Source of the DNA: Paraburkholderia piptadeniae | Lineage (GTDB): Bacteria > Pseudomonadota > Gammaproteobacteria > Burkholderiales > Burkholderiaceae | Length of the DNA: 64,000 nt | Reading direction: 5' to 3' | Assembly (NCBI RefSeq): GCF_900007165.1 | Contig: NZ_CYGY02000068.1 | Span: 62,001 to 126,000, forward strand | Shown here: positions 8,616 through 17,186 of the stretch, piece after piece | Layout of the letters: each line of letters opens with the position of its first letter | Position numbering within the stretch: position 1 is the first letter of the stretch | Notes under the pieces: model-generated | Told to the model about the DNA's origin: nothing | What the model saw: the letters and a program-made list of their open reading frames with translations, nothing else | The model's database searches: none | Translations under genes and position numbers: made by a program

Positions 8616-9044
8616 TCACCATTTCGCGCCGAAAGTCGCGCGAAGTTCCTCGATCTGGGCGTCGCCAAGCGGTTCGGGACGCGGTGTCGTCATCAGACAG
8701 AGGCGTGCGGTTTCCTCAAGTTCCTCAAGCGCCCACGCCGCCTGCGAAACGCTAGCACCCCATACCATCGGCCCGAGGCGTTCCAGTAGCACACCGCGGA
8801 CCTCGTTTGCCAGGGCGCGAACCCGCTCCGCAACACGCTGGTCTCCAAGTTTGCAGTATGGAATGAGCGGTATGTAGCCTACTTTCATCACGTAATACGG
8901 CGTGATCGCTGGCAAGACGTGCTGCTCACGCCACACTCCCGAAAGCGTCAGGGCAACAAGATTCGTGGAATGTGTATGGACTACGCCATGGATCGACGGA
9001 TTCCCTACGCGCGCACGACGCTGATCAGACAGCCCACGCGGCAC
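8616..9044 (-). pseudogene. Class II aldolase (OtnC-like), N-terminally truncated remnant
   Basis: The 142-residue frame matches the C-terminal two-thirds of class II aldolase/adducin proteins of the 3-oxo-tetronate 4-phosphate decarboxylase type: 'GVVHTHS' with two metal His, 'TPYYVMKVG' and 'ALEELEETARLCL'. The first 80 or so residues of the family (of about 210) are missing, and the usual third metal-ligand block 'NHGP' reads 'RLGP', so a His is lost. Homology stops near 9010, where an opposite-strand GntR fragment begins. It is most likely a non-functional remnant. Confidence 0.75.
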
Positions 9045-9178
9045 ATAAAAAGATCTACGACGCGGTGGCGGCTAGAGATCCAGATCGGGCCGAACGGGCG
9101 ATGCTGGAACACCTTGGGCATGTCGAGGCGTTCTATTGGCAGGAAGCGACCGGGGACGACCCGGCGCAGCCGCTATAA
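9020..9178 (+). pseudogene. C-terminal remnant of a GntR/FadR-type (FCD) regulator
   Basis: The plus-strand frame ending at 9178 encodes 'AHKKIYDAVAARDPDRAERAM' and 'HLGHVEAFYWQEA'. This is the last helices of an FCD effector domain, recognisable by the 'H-x2-I-x-D-A-x-A-A-R-D' pattern. The DNA-binding domain and most of the FCD domain are absent. It meets the opposite-strand aldolase remnant at about 9010-9025, so a deletion or inversion probably joined two unrelated genes. The 95 bp from here to 9273 contain nothing recognisable. Confidence 0.65.
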
Positions 9179-9273
9179 CGGACGCCTTTTAACCGGCGCA
9201 ACATGAAGCGATGACCAAACGCTGCGACAACCAGACATAGAGGGGCCTCCCCAGACCCCCATCGCCTTGCTTG

Positions 9274-10899
9274 CTAGCCAGCCTTCTCGAGAACTGTCTG
9301 CGCAAACTCATCGGGCGACTCCGCGGCCGCGTCGGTCACCCGTTCATCCAGGTAGCGCGTACGCTGTCCGCTTCTGACGCCCCAGTAATAGAAGACAAGG
9401 GAGAGTGCGACGACGCAGGCGAGGTCTGCCCCGTCCGGGACAATTCCCAGACCTCCAAAGTCCCGTCCGCCAAGAAGCGAGAGTCCCGCCATTGCCGGCA
9501 GATACAGGAGCATCCACCAGGCAGACCTCATTTCGGACCGGAAGCTTGCCCATCCGCTCCTGGACTGGTAATAGAAGTAGATCGGCAAAGCCGCAATGAC
9601 CAGAAGGATAATCTGTCCTGTCAGCGGCCAGCAGGCCCAGTAAAGGACCAGCGAGGCGCAGACAAACGCGAACGGTGCAACCAGTGACATGCCTGGAAGC
9701 CGCAGCGGCCTCGGCAGATCGACGGCATGCTTGCGAAGTGCCATCAGACTGACGGGCCCGGTCAGGAAAGAGATGACGGTGGCGACCGAGATCACCGCCG
9801 CAAGGGTACCCCAGCCCCGGAAGAAAAACATGAAGACGAACGATATGGCCAGGTTGAACCACATGGCGGCCCGGGGCACGCCATAGATCGGGTGCACCGT
9901 GCCAAAGATACCCGGCATGGTCCCGTTGCGCTGCATCGCGTAGATCATGCGAGCCGTCGTTGCCGTGTAGATGGTCCCGGTTCCCGACGGACTAACGAAT
10001 GCATCCACGTATAGCAGGACTGCGAGCCAGTTCAGGTTCAGGGCGATGGCCAGCTCGGCGAATGGTGACGAGAAATTCAACCCGTGCCATCCCGACGCGA
10101 TGCGGGAGGGGCTTACGGCACCGATAAACGCAACCTGAAGCAGAACATAGATGACCAGTGCAAGCAGAATTGAACCGATCAAGGCAAATGGAATACTCTT
10201 CGACGGGTTTCGCGCCTCACCTGCCAGGCTGACGGGGCTTTGAAATCCGTTGAAGCTGAACACGATACCGCTCGTTGCAACCGCTGTCAGAATTGACGAC
10301 CATCCGTACGGGGCGAACTGCCCATTGGCGCCGAACGCGAAGTTATCCTGATGAAAGCCCGACCAGATCAGGCTCGCAATCGTCGCAGCGGGAACGAGGA
10401 ACTTGAATATCGTGATGGCAGTGTTCGTCTTGACGAACAGTTTCACGCCCCAGTAGTTCAACACGAAATAAACCACGACGAGCAGTGCGCTGATCAACAG
10501 TCCACTCGTTGTGAGATCCTCTCCGACCATCAACGCGCGCGTCCAGGAATAGGGCCATGAGGCCATGTACTGAACAGATGCGATGGCCTCGATCGGAATG
10601 ACCGACACAATCGAGATCCAGTTCGCCCATGCAGCAATAAAGCCTACAAGCGAGCCATGCGAATAGCGGGCATAACGAACCATACCGCCCGATTCGGGAA
10701 ACGTCGTGCCGAGTTCCGCATAGGTAAGCGCAATCGCCAGGACGACGACGGCTCCGATCACCCACGCGAGAATTGCGGCGGGCCCGGCGATCTTCGACGC
10801 ATGCCAGGCCCCGAATAACCAGCCCGATCCAATGATGGAGCCCAGGCCTGTAAACAGCAACGCAACGGGACCGATAGTTCGGTTAACGTGTTCCTTCAT
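9274..10899 (-). CDS. APC family amino acid permease
   Basis: This 541-residue integral membrane protein begins with the APC glycine-rich first helix ('GLGSIIGSGWLFG') and has about a dozen hydrophobic segments. 'YAELGTTFPESGGMVRYARY' between helices 2 and 3 is typical of amino acid/polyamine/organocation antiporters and symporters. The C-terminal soluble tail is rich in charged residues. It is transcribed away from the 9010 scar and lies 111 bp downstream of the PLP lyase, so it may be the uptake system for that enzyme's substrate. The exact amino acid cannot be inferred. Confidence 0.92.
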   Translation of the reverse strand: MKEHVNRTIGPVALLFTGLGSIIGSGWLFGAWHASKIAGPAAILAWVIGAVVVLAIALTYAELGTTFPESGGMVRYARYSHGSLVGFIAAWANWISIVSVIPIEAIASVQYMASWPYSWTRALMVGEDLTTSGLLISALLVVVYFVLNYWGVKLFVKTNTAITIFKFLVPAATIASLIWSGFHQDNFAFGANGQFAPYGWSSILTAVATSGIVFSFNGFQSPVSLAGEARNPSKSIPFALIGSILLALVIYVLLQVAFIGAVSPSRIASGWHGLNFSSPFAELAIALNLNWLAVLLYVDAFVSPSGTGTIYTATTARMIYAMQRNGTMPGIFGTVHPIYGVPRAAMWFNLAISFVFMFFFRGWGTLAAVISVATVISFLTGPVSLMALRKHAVDLPRPLRLPGMSLVAPFAFVCASLVLYWACWPLTGQIILLVIAALPIYFYYQSRSGWASFRSEMRSAWWMLLYLPAMAGLSLLGGRDFGGLGIVPDGADLACVVALSLVFYYWGVRSGQRTRYLDERVTDAAAESPDEFAQTVLEKAG

Positions 10900-11010
10900 T
10901 TTGTCTCCTTGTATTGTGGCGCAGGGCGATGTCTCGTCCCTGCGGCACTTTTATCTGCGACGACAATGACTGCCCCGATCGTGCTTCCGGCCACGATGGG
11001 CGCACGTCAC

Positions 11011-12240
11011 TCACACCGTCGCCCTGGCACTCCAGGCCAGTTGACGCTCGAGAACAGATTCGGCGGTTTCGCCGACAAGCTCCCGGTAGGTCGCGGGCGC
11101 AGTCGCACCCTCCGTGTTGATGACCAGCACTCGCGAAGTGTGGTCGAGCCCGACCTTGTGAGCGAGGTTCGGGTCCTCCAGCAGGACGTTGAGGCCGGCA
11201 AGACCTGCTGCCCCAGACTCGCCAGCAATGACTGGCACATCCGTCTCGCTCCCCGATGCCAGTACACGCATTGCCTGGACGGCGTCATCATCGGTGATCG
11301 TCATGAAGTCATCCGCACCGGGCTGCAGAAACTTCCACGCGAGTGGTGACGTCTCGCCGCAAGCCAACCCCGCCATCACCGAATCGACGGATCCCGTCGC
11401 ACGCGAAGGGCGGCCAGCCAATGCGCTCTGATAGAGACAGTCAGCCTGTTGCGGCTCGACCACGATGAATCGTGGGCGGTTTATGCCATGGAACTCCCAG
11501 AAATAACTGAGCAGCCCGGCAGCGAGTCCGCCGACGCCGCCCTGCAGAAACACGTGCGTGAAAGCCGGCTTCTGCGGATGGCGATCGCTCTGCTCGACGA
11601 TCTCCGCTGCAATCGTGCCGTACCCTTGCATGACATCGCGCGGGATTTCTTCGTATCCGTCATAAGACGTGTCAGAGACAACATGCCATCCGTTCACGGA
11701 GGCAAGCCTCGCGGCTTCAGCGACCGACTCATCGTAATTGCCAGTGATGCGTACGATTTCGGCACCGTACTGCGCAATCGCCTCTTCGCGTTCCACGCTG
11801 ACATTCGCATGCAGTACGATCACACAACGGCACCCGAGGGTTTGCGCGGCCGCGGCCAGTCCTTTACCGTGATTGCCGTCTGTCGCGCTGACGACCGTAA
11901 AATGGGTCAACAGGTCGCGGTAACGTCCTTCAAACAGGCCGCGCGCATCCAGTCCATGATCGGGCCATAACCTCAGGATCAGACGGACGAGCGCGATCGG
12001 CGCGCCCAACGCCTTGAAGCTTCCGAGGACGGACCGTGCGGACTCGTCCTTGACGCTGAGCGTGCCAATGTTCAGTTGCTTCGCCAGTCCTGGCAGGTCG
12101 CGCAGCGGAGTCGCTTCAGTTGAAATCTTGTCCCAGCGGGTAAGCCAGGCGCGGCTTTCCTCAGCCTTCTCGATACTCAGGATGTGCTGCAAGTCAGGGG
12201 AATACGGAGCGCGCGTTGCGCGCGGGTTTGCTACCAACAT
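11011..12240 (-). CDS. PLP-dependent diaminopropionate ammonia-lyase-like enzyme
   Basis: The 409-residue fold-type II PLP enzyme has the lysine Schiff-base motif at K76 ('SVLGSFKALGAP') and the phosphate-binding loop 'GGVGGLAAG'. 'ATDGNHGKGLAAAAQTLG' is typical of diaminopropionate ammonia-lyase and threonine dehydratase relatives. Length and overall pattern fit diaminopropionate ammonia-lyase (YgeX/DpaL), which converts 2,3-diaminopropionate to pyruvate and two ammonia. Neighbours are an APC permease and two amidohydrolases, which agrees with amino-acid catabolism. A threonine or serine dehydratase role cannot be excluded. Confidence 0.82.
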   Translation of the reverse strand: MLVANPRATRAPYSPDLQHILSIEKAEESRAWLTRWDKISTEATPLRDLPGLAKQLNIGTLSVKDESARSVLGSFKALGAPIALVRLILRLWPDHGLDARGLFEGRYRDLLTHFTVVSATDGNHGKGLAAAAQTLGCRCVIVLHANVSVEREEAIAQYGAEIVRITGNYDESVAEAARLASVNGWHVVSDTSYDGYEEIPRDVMQGYGTIAAEIVEQSDRHPQKPAFTHVFLQGGVGGLAAGLLSYFWEFHGINRPRFIVVEPQQADCLYQSALAGRPSRATGSVDSVMAGLACGETSPLAWKFLQPGADDFMTITDDDAVQAMRVLASGSETDVPVIAGESGAAGLAGLNVLLEDPNLAHKVGLDHTSRVLVINTEGATAPATYRELVGETAESVLERQLAWSARATV

Positions 12241-12289
12241 AGCCGTTGCACTCCAGAAAGACGATATGAATTGGCGGGAAGTGGTGTGT

Positions 12290-13546
12290 TCACTTCGTTG
12301 AAAGACGGTTCAGCACCACATCCAGCAGGACATTGGCGCCGTCGATGAGCTGCCCTTCGTCAGTGTGTTCGCGCGGGTTGTGGCTGATACCGCCGCGGCT
12401 TGGTACAAATATCATCGCGGCGGGCGCCATTCGCGCAATCATCTGCGCGTCATGCCCCGCCCCGGACGTCATCCGGCGATGAGTGAAGCCCAGGCGCGCC
12501 GACGATGCTTCAATGGCATCCGCGAGGCCTGCATCGAACACAACGGGCTCGAACCGGACCAGGCGCTCAGTCGTGATCTTCACGCCTTCCTTTACCGCGA
12601 CCTGCTCCAGAAATTCGGCGAGGCGGCGTTCGGCATCCTGGAGGCGCTGCTCGTCCGGATCGCGCAGATCGACGGTGAACACCGCCTTGCGCGGGATCAC
12701 GTTGATGACGTTCGGTTCAATGCGGAACATGCCGATCGTGGCAAGCGTCGTCCCCGTCGCGACGGCCAGCTCTCGCAGGAAGGTCGAGACGGCAGCAGCC
12801 ACCCAGCCGGCGTCGTGACGCAGACGGGTCGGTGTCGTACCGGCGTGATTGGCATTTCCCTGGACGGTAACCTGCTGCCAGGAAATCCCCTGGAGATTCT
12901 CAACCACACCGATGCGGACGTTTTCCGCTTCAAGAACCGGTCCCTGCTCGATGTGCAGCTCGAGATATTCGTGCGGGACGATCGAGCCTGGCTCCAGGTC
13001 ACCTGCATAGCCAATACGCTCGAGTTCGTCGCCGAGACGGGTGCCATCAATCCCTACGGTGTTCAACGCCGCGTCCACCGCCAGGCCACCAGCGTAGACG
13101 AGCGAACCCATCATGTCGGGTTGATAGCGGATACCTTCTTCATTGGTAAATGCGCCAATCGTGATCGAACGCTGCGGTTTAACGTCAGCCCGACGGAACG
13201 CGCGAACAACCGCGAGACCGGCGAGCACACCATAACAACCATCGAGCGCACCGGCGTTCTTCACCGTATCAATGTGGGAACCCATCATGAGGGGTCGCTC
13301 GGTACCATCGTCCGACTCGGAACGGAGCGTGCCAAAAATATTGCCAATACGGTCAATCCTGACGTCAAGGTGCAGTTCGCGCATCCATTTGACGACCAGG
13401 TCACGCCCCGCCCGCTCGTCATCTGTGAGTGCAATGCGGGTGCGTCCGCCCACTTCGTGATCGGTGCCGAGTTCGCCAAGCTGTTGCAGTTGCTCAATCA
13501 GTAACTTGCCGTCGAGCGTCAGGGATGGAGGTACAAAAGTGTTCAT
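12290..13546 (-). CDS. Zn-dependent hydantoinase/carbamoylase family amidase (AllC-like)
   Basis: The start is the ATG at 13546, preceded by AGAGAAG; the open frame runs 65 codons further but that part would overlap the M20 gene and has no family similarity. The 418 residues match N-carbamoyl-L-amino acid amidohydrolase, allantoate amidohydrolase and beta-ureidopropionase. Metal ligands are visible: H91, D102, E136/E137, H198 and the His of 'SHNPREHT' near the end. It would release ammonia, CO2 and an amino acid from an N-carbamoyl or ureido compound. It lies in a same-strand run with the M20 amidohydrolase, the PLP lyase and the permease. Confidence 0.9.
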   Translation of the reverse strand: MNTFVPPSLTLDGKLLIEQLQQLGELGTDHEVGGRTRIALTDDERAGRDLVVKWMRELHLDVRIDRIGNIFGTLRSESDDGTERPLMMGSHIDTVKNAGALDGCYGVLAGLAVVRAFRRADVKPQRSITIGAFTNEEGIRYQPDMMGSLVYAGGLAVDAALNTVGIDGTRLGDELERIGYAGDLEPGSIVPHEYLELHIEQGPVLEAENVRIGVVENLQGISWQQVTVQGNANHAGTTPTRLRHDAGWVAAAVSTFLRELAVATGTTLATIGMFRIEPNVINVIPRKAVFTVDLRDPDEQRLQDAERRLAEFLEQVAVKEGVKITTERLVRFEPVVFDAGLADAIEASSARLGFTHRRMTSGAGHDAQMIARMAPAAMIFVPSRGGISHNPREHTDEGQLIDGANVLLDVVLNRLSTK

Positions 13547-13613
13547 TTGCTTCTCTTTGTCACAGAGGGATAGCGGTAAATTCAGACAGGGGAACTCATG
13601 AATGTCACCAGTG

Positions 13614-14777
13614 TTAACTGGCAGGCAGTTCGAGCCTGGCAATCTCAGCGAAATAGCGCGCGCCCGTTGCCAATATGTCGTCGTTAAAATCGTAAGCTGC
13701 GTTGTGAAGGGGAATGCCGCCCTCTTCCGCTGATTCGCCATTGCCGATGAAGATAAAGTTGCCGGGAACAGCTTGCAGAAATGCGCCGAAATCCTCCGAG
13801 ATCATCATCGGCTGGACGTTGGCGTCGACGCTCGAGGGACCCGCGACATTGCTAGCGGCGCGCACTGCAACGGCAAGGAACTGCTCGGAGTTGACGGTTG
13901 GCGCAAATTCGTGCGTGTATTCGAAGGTGCACTCTGCACCGTGCGTCCGGCAAATTCCTTCGCTCACCTCCCGCATGCGCGTCTCCAGCATCGTCTGAAC
14001 CTCGCGCGAGTAACTGCGGGTGTCGCCCCTGATGGTGACGTTCGACGGGATCACGTTTCTGATCCCATCGGTGATGAATTCCGTACACGAGATCACGGCC
14101 TGCAGGCTCGGATCGAGATTGCGCGAAACGATGGTCTGAAGGGCAAGAACAATCTGTGACGCGATCACGATCGGATCGACACCCATGTGCGGACGTGCAG
14201 CGTGCGTACCGCGCGCCTTGACGTGGATAACAAAGTTGTCTTCGCTGGCCATGATGCCGCCCGCGCGCGTTGCAAACGTGCCCGCGCGCATCCCCGGCAT
14301 GTTGTGCGCACCAAAGATGGCATCGACGGGAAATCGCTCGAACAGCCCATCAGCCATCATCGCCTTCGCGCCGCGGCCATGCTCCTCGGCCGGCTGGAAG
14401 ATAAAGCGTACTGTGCCGTCAAAGTCGCGGCGTTCGGCAAGAAGCCTGGCTGCGCCCAGGATCATCGACATATGGCCGTCGTGCCCGCATGCATGCATCT
14501 TTCCCGCAGTGCGCGAGATGTGCGTCCGGCCCGGCGCATTCTCCGCGATATTCAGTGCGTCCATATCGGCGCGCAGCCCGATCGCCCGCTTGCCGTCACC
14601 GACACTCAGACTGGCCACAAGGCCGGTTCCGCCGATACCCCGGTGCACCTCAAGGCCCAGAGCCTGAAGTACTGTTGCGATGTAGTCGGAGGTATGGATT
14701 TCCTCGAAGCCCGTCTCGGGGTTCTGATGCAGATATCGACGCCAGCTCTTCAACTGATCTTGCAGCGTGCTTTCCAT
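13614..14777 (-). CDS. M20 family amidohydrolase (hippurate/N-acyl-amino acid hydrolase type)
   Basis: The 387-residue dinuclear zinc amidohydrolase has C97-x-H99 ('HACGHDGHM'), E131/E132/H133 ('PAEEHGRGA') and H158 ('GAHNMPG'). These are the metal ligands and general base of the M20D group, which hydrolyses N-acyl amino acids or indole-acetyl conjugates in the cytoplasm. It is the first gene of the minus-strand run that continues with the carbamoylase, 67 bp downstream. It is divergent from an Lrp-type regulator across a 221-bp gap that probably carries the shared control region. Confidence 0.9.
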   Translation of the reverse strand: MESTLQDQLKSWRRYLHQNPETGFEEIHTSDYIATVLQALGLEVHRGIGGTGLVASLSVGDGKRAIGLRADMDALNIAENAPGRTHISRTAGKMHACGHDGHMSMILGAARLLAERRDFDGTVRFIFQPAEEHGRGAKAMMADGLFERFPVDAIFGAHNMPGMRAGTFATRAGGIMASEDNFVIHVKARGTHAARPHMGVDPIVIASQIVLALQTIVSRNLDPSLQAVISCTEFITDGIRNVIPSNVTIRGDTRSYSREVQTMLETRMREVSEGICRTHGAECTFEYTHEFAPTVNSEQFLAVAVRAASNVAGPSSVDANVQPMMISEDFGAFLQAVPGNFIFIGNGESAEEGGIPLHNAAYDFNDDILATGARYFAEIARLELPAS

Positions 14778-14998
14778 GTGGGACGTCCTTGCGTATGAAG
14801 TACAGTGCGGAGCGCTGGCGCCAACGGCCCGGAATCCGCGCGCCGTCGGCTTCGGCCCGGTAGACCCGGTTACCTATGCCCAGAGGCAACGCAGCTCGGG
14901 ATTGATGAAATCATATTGTTTGAGAAGGTAGAAATAGTCTCGAAAATCGGCGGGATTATGCAAAAATATCTCCGTTTCGAACTACTGATCGCAACATC

Positions 14999-15496
14999 AT
15001 GACAATGAGCCTGGATGACTTCGACCTCAAGCTGCTGATGGAAGTCCAGCGTGATGCGCAGACTCCGCAGAACGAACTCGGCGCACGGGTCAATCTGTCC
15101 ACCGCGGCGGTCAATCGAAGGCTGCGGCGGCTTTCCGATGAAGGGGTGATTCATCATTACAGCGCGGTCGTCGCGCCCGAAAAAGTGGGCTTCGCACTTA
15201 CCATCATCGCGATGGTGGAGGTCGAGAGCGAGCAGATTGACCTGCTCGACTCGACGAAGCGCACCTTCGCCCAATGTCCGCAGATTCAGCAGTGCTACTA
15301 CGTAGCGGGCGAATCAGACTTTGTGCTGATCCTGACGGTGCGCAACATGGACGAATACACAGCCCTCACGCGGCAGCTGTTTTTTTCCAACAACAACGTC
15401 AAGCGTTTCAAGACGCTGGTTAGCATGAGCCGCGTGAAGGTGGGCCTGGACGTGCCGGTAGGCCCGAACGACCCGGCGACGCTACCGGACCACTGA
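14999..15496 (+). CDS. Lrp/AsnC family transcriptional regulator
   Basis: The 165-residue protein has an N-terminal AsnC helix-turn-helix (about residues 20-45, 'GARVNLSTAAVNRRLRRL') and a C-terminal RAM ligand-binding domain ('GESDFVLILTVRNMDEY'). The start could be ATG 14999 or 15005; neither has a strong ribosome site. Lrp/AsnC proteins sense amino acids and usually control adjacent amino-acid genes, which fits its divergent position to the amidohydrolase operon. Its 3' end overlaps the convergent binding-protein gene by 15 bp. Confidence 0.93.
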   Translation: MTMSLDDFDLKLLMEVQRDAQTPQNELGARVNLSTAAVNRRLRRLSDEGVIHHYSAVVAPEKVGFALTIIAMVEVESEQIDLLDSTKRTFAQCPQIQQCYYVAGESDFVLILTVRNMDEYTALTRQLFFSNNNVKRFKTLVSMSRVKVGLDVPVGPNDPATLPDH

Positions 15497-16618
15497 CTTG
15501 TCAGCCCAGGTGCCCGGTTCAAACTGGCGAACCGTGATTGCTCCGTTGCGGATGTCGCCCTTCTCGTCGAACTGGATGGGACCGGTTACTCCATCTACCC
15601 TTGTCGCGCGAAGCCTCGGAAGATACGCCTTCGGATCAGTCGACCCGGCAGCCTGCATCGCGCTTGCCATCGCAATGACCGCGTCGTAGGCGTACGGGGC
15701 ATAAAGCTGCACCGGCACGCCAAAGCGCTGCTGATAGCGTTTGAAAAATTCCGGCCCCTCCGGCATCTTCGCCGGCGGCACGCCTGCCAGCGTGCAGTAG
15801 ACATCGTTACTCATCGAGGAACCGGCCAGCTTGATGAACTGCGGCGTACAGGCCTCGTCGCCCGCAACGAGCTTCACCTTCAGTCCGAGCTTTTGCGCCT
15901 GCTGAACGAACGTCGCCGCCTGGGTGTCTCCGCCAGTAAAAGCGATGCCTTCCGGCTGACGACTCTTGATGGTCGTGAGTATGGCCATCCAGTTCGTCGT
16001 TTTGTCAGTGCCATACTCCCGTGCGACGACACTGCCTCCCGTCGCCTTGACGGCCTTCTCGACCTCGTCAGCAAGTCCCTGGCCATAGGCTGTACGGTCG
16101 TCGACAATCGCGACTTTCCGCGCGCCGAGGTCGCGCACGAGGTAGCTACCGATAACGGAGCCCTGCCTGACATCGTTTGCGACCATACGGAAAACGTTCG
16201 TGAAGCCTTGCTGCGTGAGCTTCGGGTTGGTTGCAGACTCCGTGATCATGGGTACGCCAGCGTCCGAATAGATCTTCGATGCGGGAATGGATGTGCCCGA
16301 GTTGGCGTGCCCGACGACCCCCGATACGCCATCATCGATCAGCTTCTGAGCGACGGTCACGGCAGTTTTCGGGTCAGCTGCGTCGTCCTGTGAGTCGAGG
16401 ACAAAGGTAACGCGCTGACCGCCGATCTGGATCTTGCGCTGGTTCAGGTCTTCGATCGCAAGCCGTACTCCGTTTTCATCGTCCTTGCCGATGTGCGACA
16501 GCTCGCCCGTTAGCGGTGAAACCTGCCCGATTTTGACTGTGAGGTCCGCCCGGGCCATGAGCGGTTGGATGGCAAGCGCCAGTAGCGCGAGCCATTGAAC
16601 TGACCGAGATAGTTGCAT
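15482..16618 (-). CDS. Branched-chain amino acid-type ABC transporter substrate-binding protein (LivK-like)
   Basis: The start chosen is the ATG at 16618, which opens a signal peptide (MQLSRS, hydrophobic core, cleavage near 'ARA-D'); the frame extends 29 codons upstream without such a signal. The mature periplasmic type-1 binding protein carries 'IGQVSPLTGELSHIGKDDENG', 'GVVGHANSGTSIPAS' and 'PYAYDAV', all typical of LivK/HAAT proteins. No permease or ATPase subunits are nearby, so it is an orphan that must share a transporter or act as a sensor. The context suggests amino-acid or amide ligands. Confidence 0.9.
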   Translation of the reverse strand: MQLSRSVQWLALLALAIQPLMARADLTVKIGQVSPLTGELSHIGKDDENGVRLAIEDLNQRKIQIGGQRVTFVLDSQDDAADPKTAVTVAQKLIDDGVSGVVGHANSGTSIPASKIYSDAGVPMITESATNPKLTQQGFTNVFRMVANDVRQGSVIGSYLVRDLGARKVAIVDDRTAYGQGLADEVEKAVKATGGSVVAREYGTDKTTNWMAILTTIKSRQPEGIAFTGGDTQAATFVQQAQKLGLKVKLVAGDEACTPQFIKLAGSSMSNDVYCTLAGVPPAKMPEGPEFFKRYQQRFGVPVQLYAPYAYDAVIAMASAMQAAGSTDPKAYLPRLRATRVDGVTGPIQFDEKGDIRNGAITVRQFEPGTWADKSVVR

Positions 16619-17186
16619 GATCGTCCGCACGATAGAGTGACTGGTGTCCGAATCGACGGACCCGCCGATTCGCGAGGCATTGCACAACTGCATTGCCTTC
16701 GACAAGCGTAGTCGCGAGCGGCAATAGCCAATATCGTCAACGAGCCGTGTTCTGCAAATTTCGATCGAAAAAGAGAGGCTTTGCGATAATTAGTATCGGT
16801 GTGTCGGTTCTGGCAATGGCCCGGCCAAACAGCCGCGGCAATGTCCCGTGAAAGAAGGGGCGGGTACAGTCCGAGATTGGAGAAAAGATGCAGACATGCC
16901 TGGATGATCCTGCGAAGCATGCGCCCCGGCGCAGCAGGTGTCCGCGGACACGGATCCTTCAACCGACGTGAACGCGCCAGATCGACAGCGGTAAACCTGC
17001 CGCGGCCGGCCCGCAAATGGCCGCGAACGGTCTCCCGGCATGTCGCCGCTAACAGGTGGTCGGGAACCATGGTGAAGCACTTTGCCAGGCACCGAGCAAA
17101 GCGCCTGGCGTCTGCCCCGTTATGCCAGCGAGAGCGCGTCAGGATAGCCCGTTCGGCGACCAGCTACCCGTCAGGAGCGGCTCGCG
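16619..17186. other. Intergenic stretch without a credible gene
   Basis: The 568 bp upstream of the LivK-like gene and downstream of the dehydrogenase hold only short overlapping frames without recognisable motifs. The part nearest the LivK start is AT-richer (about 16740-16800) and is the likely promoter region. Confidence 0.55.

Noticed and set aside
16771..16800. Partial match (AATTATCGC) to the CGATTATC half of the three-copy element
   Set aside because: The GTGCTTGA half at the required 8-nt spacing is missing.
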